8,622 nt of DNA from an uncultured Erysipelotrichaceae bacterium (lineage in GTDB: Bacteria > Bacillota_I > Bacilli_A > Erysipelotrichales > Erysipelotrichaceae). The DNA lies in NCBI GenBank assembly GCA_934692455.1, contig CAKUTY010000051.1, positions 1 to 8,622 on the forward strand. The letters run 5' to 3'. Position 1 is the first letter of the stretch, and each line of letters begins with the position of its first letter. This document shows positions 6,718-8,622 of this stretch, one piece after another. The notes below the pieces were generated by a model, which had not been told where the DNA came from, ran no database searches, and worked only from the letters and a program-made list of their open reading frames with translations. A program made the translations under genes and the position numbers.

Positions 6718-6736
6718 GATGACCGAAGTCATCTTT
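6711..6736 (-). terminator. Intrinsic terminator of the rplK-rplA operon
   Basis: The minus strand reads AAAGATGAC-TTCG-GTCATCTTT followed by more T (6714-6711). This is a 9-bp perfect stem capped by the stable UUCG tetraloop closed by a C-G pair, then a U-tract. It lies 16 bases after the rplA stop codon, so L10 and L7/L12 are not part of this transcript. Confidence 0.9.
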
Positions 6737-6751
6737 AATTTCTTTAATTAA

Positions 6752-7435
6752 TTAAGCACCAAAATCTACTTTAATACCAGGACCCATATTGCTAGATAAT
6801 GTTACACCAGTAATATAAGCACCCTTAACAGCAGCAGGTCTAGCCTTTACGATTGCATTAGCAAGTGCATTGAAGTTTGATTCAAGATCCTTCGCATCAA
6901 AGCTAACCTTACCAAGAAGACAGTTGATGTTACCATCCTTATCAACACGGTATTCAACTTTACCTTTTTTGATTTCAGCAACAGCACCAGCAACATTTGG
7001 AGTTACTGTACCAGTCTTAGGGTTTGGCATTAAGCCCTTAGGACCTAAGATCTTACCTAACTTACCTAATTCACCCATCATATCAGGAGTAGCTACGATT
7101 ACATCGAAATCGAACCAACCACCCTTGATCTTATCAAGGATTTCCTTATCGCCAACATAATCAGCACCAGCATTCTTTGCTTCTTCAGCCTTAGCACCTT
7201 GAGTAACAACCAATACCTTTTGGCTTCTACCAGTACCAGCAGGAAGAACCATAGCACCACGGATTTGTTGATCAGCATGACGAGGATCTACATTTAAGCT
7301 AAATGATACTCTAACTGCAGCATCATATTTTACACTGCTTGTCTTCTTAACTAATTCGCAAGCTTCAGCAGGTGCATATTTCTTGTTCTTCTCAAAAAGA
7401 GATAATGCATTATTATAACCTTTAGATCTTTTCAT
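6752..7435 (-). CDS. rplA: Ribosomal protein L1 (uL1)
   Basis: L1 binds 23S rRNA helices 76-78, forms the mobile L1 stalk that helps release deacylated tRNA from the E site, and in many bacteria represses its own mRNA. The 227 residues match the usual length (about 229). Visible signatures are MKRSKGYNNALSLFEKNKKY at the start, VSFSLNVDPRHADQQIRG, LPAGTGR, and the L1 hallmark ILGPKGLMPNPKTGTV (128-143). EIKKGKVEYRVDKDGNI and a C-terminal SSNMGPGIKVDF follow. It begins 2 bases after rplK stops. GGAGGG, formed by the last rplK codons (7446-7441), serves as the ribosome binding site, so the two genes are translationally close-coupled. The operon ends with this gene. Confidence 0.97.
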   Translation of the reverse strand: MKRSKGYNNALSLFEKNKKYAPAEACELVKKTSSVKYDAAVRVSFSLNVDPRHADQQIRGAMVLPAGTGRSQKVLVVTQGAKAEEAKNAGADYVGDKEILDKIKGGWFDFDVIVATPDMMGELGKLGKILGPKGLMPNPKTGTVTPNVAGAVAEIKKGKVEYRVDKDGNINCLLGKVSFDAKDLESNFNALANAIVKARPAAVKGAYITGVTLSSNMGPGIKVDFGA

Positions 7436-7437
7436 GA

Positions 7438-7851
7438 TTAACCCTCCACTTTAATGCCCATGTTTCTTGCAGTACCTTCAATGATCTTCATTGCAGATTC
7501 TACATCATTAGCATTCAAATCAGGCATCTTATATTCAGCAATTTCTCTTAATTGAGCGCTAGTAATAGAACCAGCCTTAACTGCCTTTGGTGAACCAGAA
7601 GCCTTAGAAATACCAGCAGCCTTCTTTAATAAGAATGCAGCAGGAGTTGTCTTAAGCACGAAATCAAAAGATTTGTCTTCATATGCAGTAATAACAACAG
7701 GAACGATATCGCCATGTCTGTCCTTTGTTAAGTCATTGAACTTAGTACAGAATTGAGGCATGTTGATACCAGCACTTGCAAGAGCAGGACCTGGTTTAGC
7801 TTGACCAGCTGCAAATTGCAACTTACAGATTTTAGCAACTTTCTTTGCCAT
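7438..7851 (-). CDS. rplK: Ribosomal protein L11 (uL11), with a shortened N-terminal loop
   Basis: L11 binds the GTPase-associated region of 23S rRNA (helices 43-44), supports factor binding at the stalk base and the RelA-dependent stringent response, and forms part of the thiopeptide antibiotic site. The 137-residue protein has the two L11 domains. The N-terminal domain (1-70) has KICKLQFAAGQAKPGPAL and GINMPQFCTKFND. The C-terminal RNA-binding domain (75-137) has TTPAAFLLKKAAGI, GSITSAQLREIAEYKMPDLN and GTARNMGIKVEG. The near-universal AGxAxPAPPVGPALG reads AGQAKPGPALA, so about four residues (APPV) are missing, which explains the short length (140-142 is usual). AAGGAGG at 7864-7858 is the ribosome binding site. 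The gene is first in the rplK-rplA operon. Confidence 0.96.
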   Translation of the reverse strand: MAKKVAKICKLQFAAGQAKPGPALASAGINMPQFCTKFNDLTKDRHGDIVPVVITAYEDKSFDFVLKTTPAAFLLKKAAGISKASGSPKAVKAGSITSAQLREIAEYKMPDLNANDVESAMKIIEGTARNMGIKVEG

Positions 7852-7869
7852 ATTTTTCCTCCTTATGGT

Positions 7870-7904
7870 TGTGGGATTAACGGAGTAGTTGCACTCCTTC
7901 CACA
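7870..7904 (-). promoter_or_regulatory. Candidate L1-binding autoregulatory leader of rplK-rplA
   Basis: The minus-strand leader folds as TGTGG (7904-7900) with CCACA (7874-7870), and GGAGT (7897-7893) with ACTCC (7886-7882). These two 5-bp helices are joined by an asymmetric internal loop (2 bases on one side, 7 on the other). Known L1-responsive mRNA leaders mimic the 23S rRNA L1 site with two short helices around an asymmetric loop. The position, just ahead of rplK with rplA in the same operon, fits. The base-level match to the L1 consensus was not tested. Confidence 0.5.
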
Positions 7905-7913
7905 GACTAAATA

Positions 7914-7942
7914 ATTATATGGTTTATTCCTCTATTAATCAA
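7914..7942 (-). promoter_or_regulatory. rplK-rplA promoter
   Basis: TTGATT (7942-7937) and TATAAT (7919-7914) are separated by 17 bases, a near-consensus housekeeping sigma promoter. The -35 overlaps the stop codon of the upstream glycoside hydrolase gene. Predicted transcription starts near 7907, just ahead of the two-helix leader. Confidence 0.75.
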
Positions 7943-8622
7943 TAGTAAATTTAATGATATGTGAGCCTAAACGGCTAGAATCAATAGCCAAATAAGCCTC
8001 ACCCTTCTTCTTAGTCTTAATATAAGTACCCGTCATACCACCAGTTGTATTAATGACATCAGGTCCAATAATCTCAATATTATCAGAACAAGTTAGATAT
8101 AATATTTCATTGGCATATGGTGCTAACTCATTATTACCATTTAAAACTCTGATTCTAATTGAGGCAACATCATATGTTTTACCTTCCTTTAAATGTTCGC
8201 TGGAAGTCTTAACTTCTAAATGTAAATCCCATGAAGGACCCTTAGTAACTGACTTAACAACTTCACCATTTTTAATCGCATCAAAGCGATATTTGAAAGC
8301 TTCATTACCCCAGCCACTACAATAAACATCATATAGACGCGTAGCTTCTAACATCGTGATATGATTGAACAACATCACCTTAAACATCTTAAATTTATAT
8401 TTAAATTGTAAATGATCAACACCATACTTCAAGGTTGCCAATAGACATTCCTTAATTTCATCACAAACATCTTCAGGATAATCTTCTCTTTCCTTGATTA
8501 AATCACCAATAAAGTCATCTATCTCAAAACATGGATGTGGTAAATATTTATATGTCTCACCAGGATAAAATTGTTTTACAAACTTGCCATTCTTATAAAG
8601 TTTGATTGAATCTGCATTAGAG
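7935..8622 (-). CDS. Glycoside hydrolase family 2 enzyme, C-terminal 228 residues (5' part beyond window)
   Basis: The frame is open from the window edge to the TAA at 7935. A TTG at 8441 is only an internal codon, because recognisable protein continues upstream of it. Visible residues 1-13 read SNADSIKLYKNGK, the typical 'SNADEVELxxNGK' strand of the GH2 domain that follows the TIM barrel. A segment with HPCFEIDDFIGDLI follows. The last 95 residues or so form an Ig-like domain of the GH2 C-terminal type (TYDVASIRIRVLNGNNELAPYANEILYL, then IEIIGPDVINTTGG and GEAYLAI). GH2 members include beta-galactosidases, beta-glucuronidases and beta-mannosidases. The catalytic barrel is outside the window, so the substrate is unknown. 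The visible C-terminus shows no anchor or membrane segment. The gene is not part of the rplK operon, which has its own promoter. Confidence 0.75.
   Translation of the reverse strand, partial: SNADSIKLYKNGKFVKQFYPGETYKYLPHPCFEIDDFIGDLIKEREDYPEDVCDEIKECLLATLKYGVDHLQFKYKFKMFKVMLFNHITMLEATRLYDVYCSGWGNEAFKYRFDAIKNGEVVKSVTKGPSWDLHLEVKTSSEHLKEGKTYDVASIRIRVLNGNNELAPYANEILYLTCSDNIEIIGPDVINTTGGMTGTYIKTKKKGEAYLAIDSSRLGSHIIKFTID

Noticed and set aside
6870..7160. Open frame opposite rplA
   Set aside because: It is antisense to the conserved core of L1. The proline/leucine-rich product is what a reverse reading of such codons gives.
8053..8325. Open frame opposite the glycoside hydrolase gene
   Set aside because: The minus-strand frame continues to the window edge and shows GH2 C-terminal features; the opposing frame shows nothing.
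8439..8441. TTG as the start of a separate 168-residue protein
   Set aside because: The frame remains open upstream to the window edge, and the upstream residues (SNADSIKLYKNGK and on) belong to the same GH2 protein.

Overview
The window is AT-rich and carries classic Firmicutes features: an SD-led rplK-rplA pair, a T-box-controlled pheS-pheT operon, a Firmicutes-style murE and a FruK-like sugar kinase. I infer a low-GC Firmicute, perhaps a gut lineage related to the Erysipelotrichales. Nothing in the sequence fixes the genus. No in-frame UGA is needed, so the standard code suffices.

Layout. 1-421 (minus) is the N-terminal 140 codons of an IscB-type RNA-guided nuclease, cut by the window edge. 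422 to about 684 is a non-coding stretch rich in hairpins, in the position and style of the HEARO RNA (the omega RNA, or wRNA, of IscB). This looks like the left end of an IscB mobile element, inserted directly behind the stop codon of a divergent 1-phosphofructokinase-like gene (690-1577, minus). That gene and murE (1600-3015, plus) diverge from only 22 bp. Each has a TATAAT box exactly 6 nt before its ATG and no Shine-Dalgarno, which suggests two leaderless transcripts. murE converges on pheT over a shared bidirectional terminator.

pheT (3035-5431) and pheS (5434-6468) form a two-gene minus-strand operon encoding both subunits of phenylalanyl-tRNA synthetase. Their leader is a complete T-box riboswitch with a UUC (Phe) specifier, so the operon senses uncharged tRNA-Phe. 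Upstream, a UUCG-capped terminator closes the bicistronic rplK-rplA operon (7851-6752). That operon has its own good promoter and a two-helix leader that may be an L1 autoregulatory site. The window ends with the C-terminal 228 residues of a glycoside hydrolase family 2 enzyme (7935-8622, minus), open to the edge.

Most of the window is housekeeping. The accessory and most interesting part is the first 700 bases: an IscB protein, its probable guide RNA, and a predicted guide segment that would come from the tail of the sugar-kinase gene. Secondary points are the paired leaderless promoters, a four-residue deletion in a conserved loop of ribosomal protein L11, and eroded nucleotide-binding motifs in the sugar kinase.
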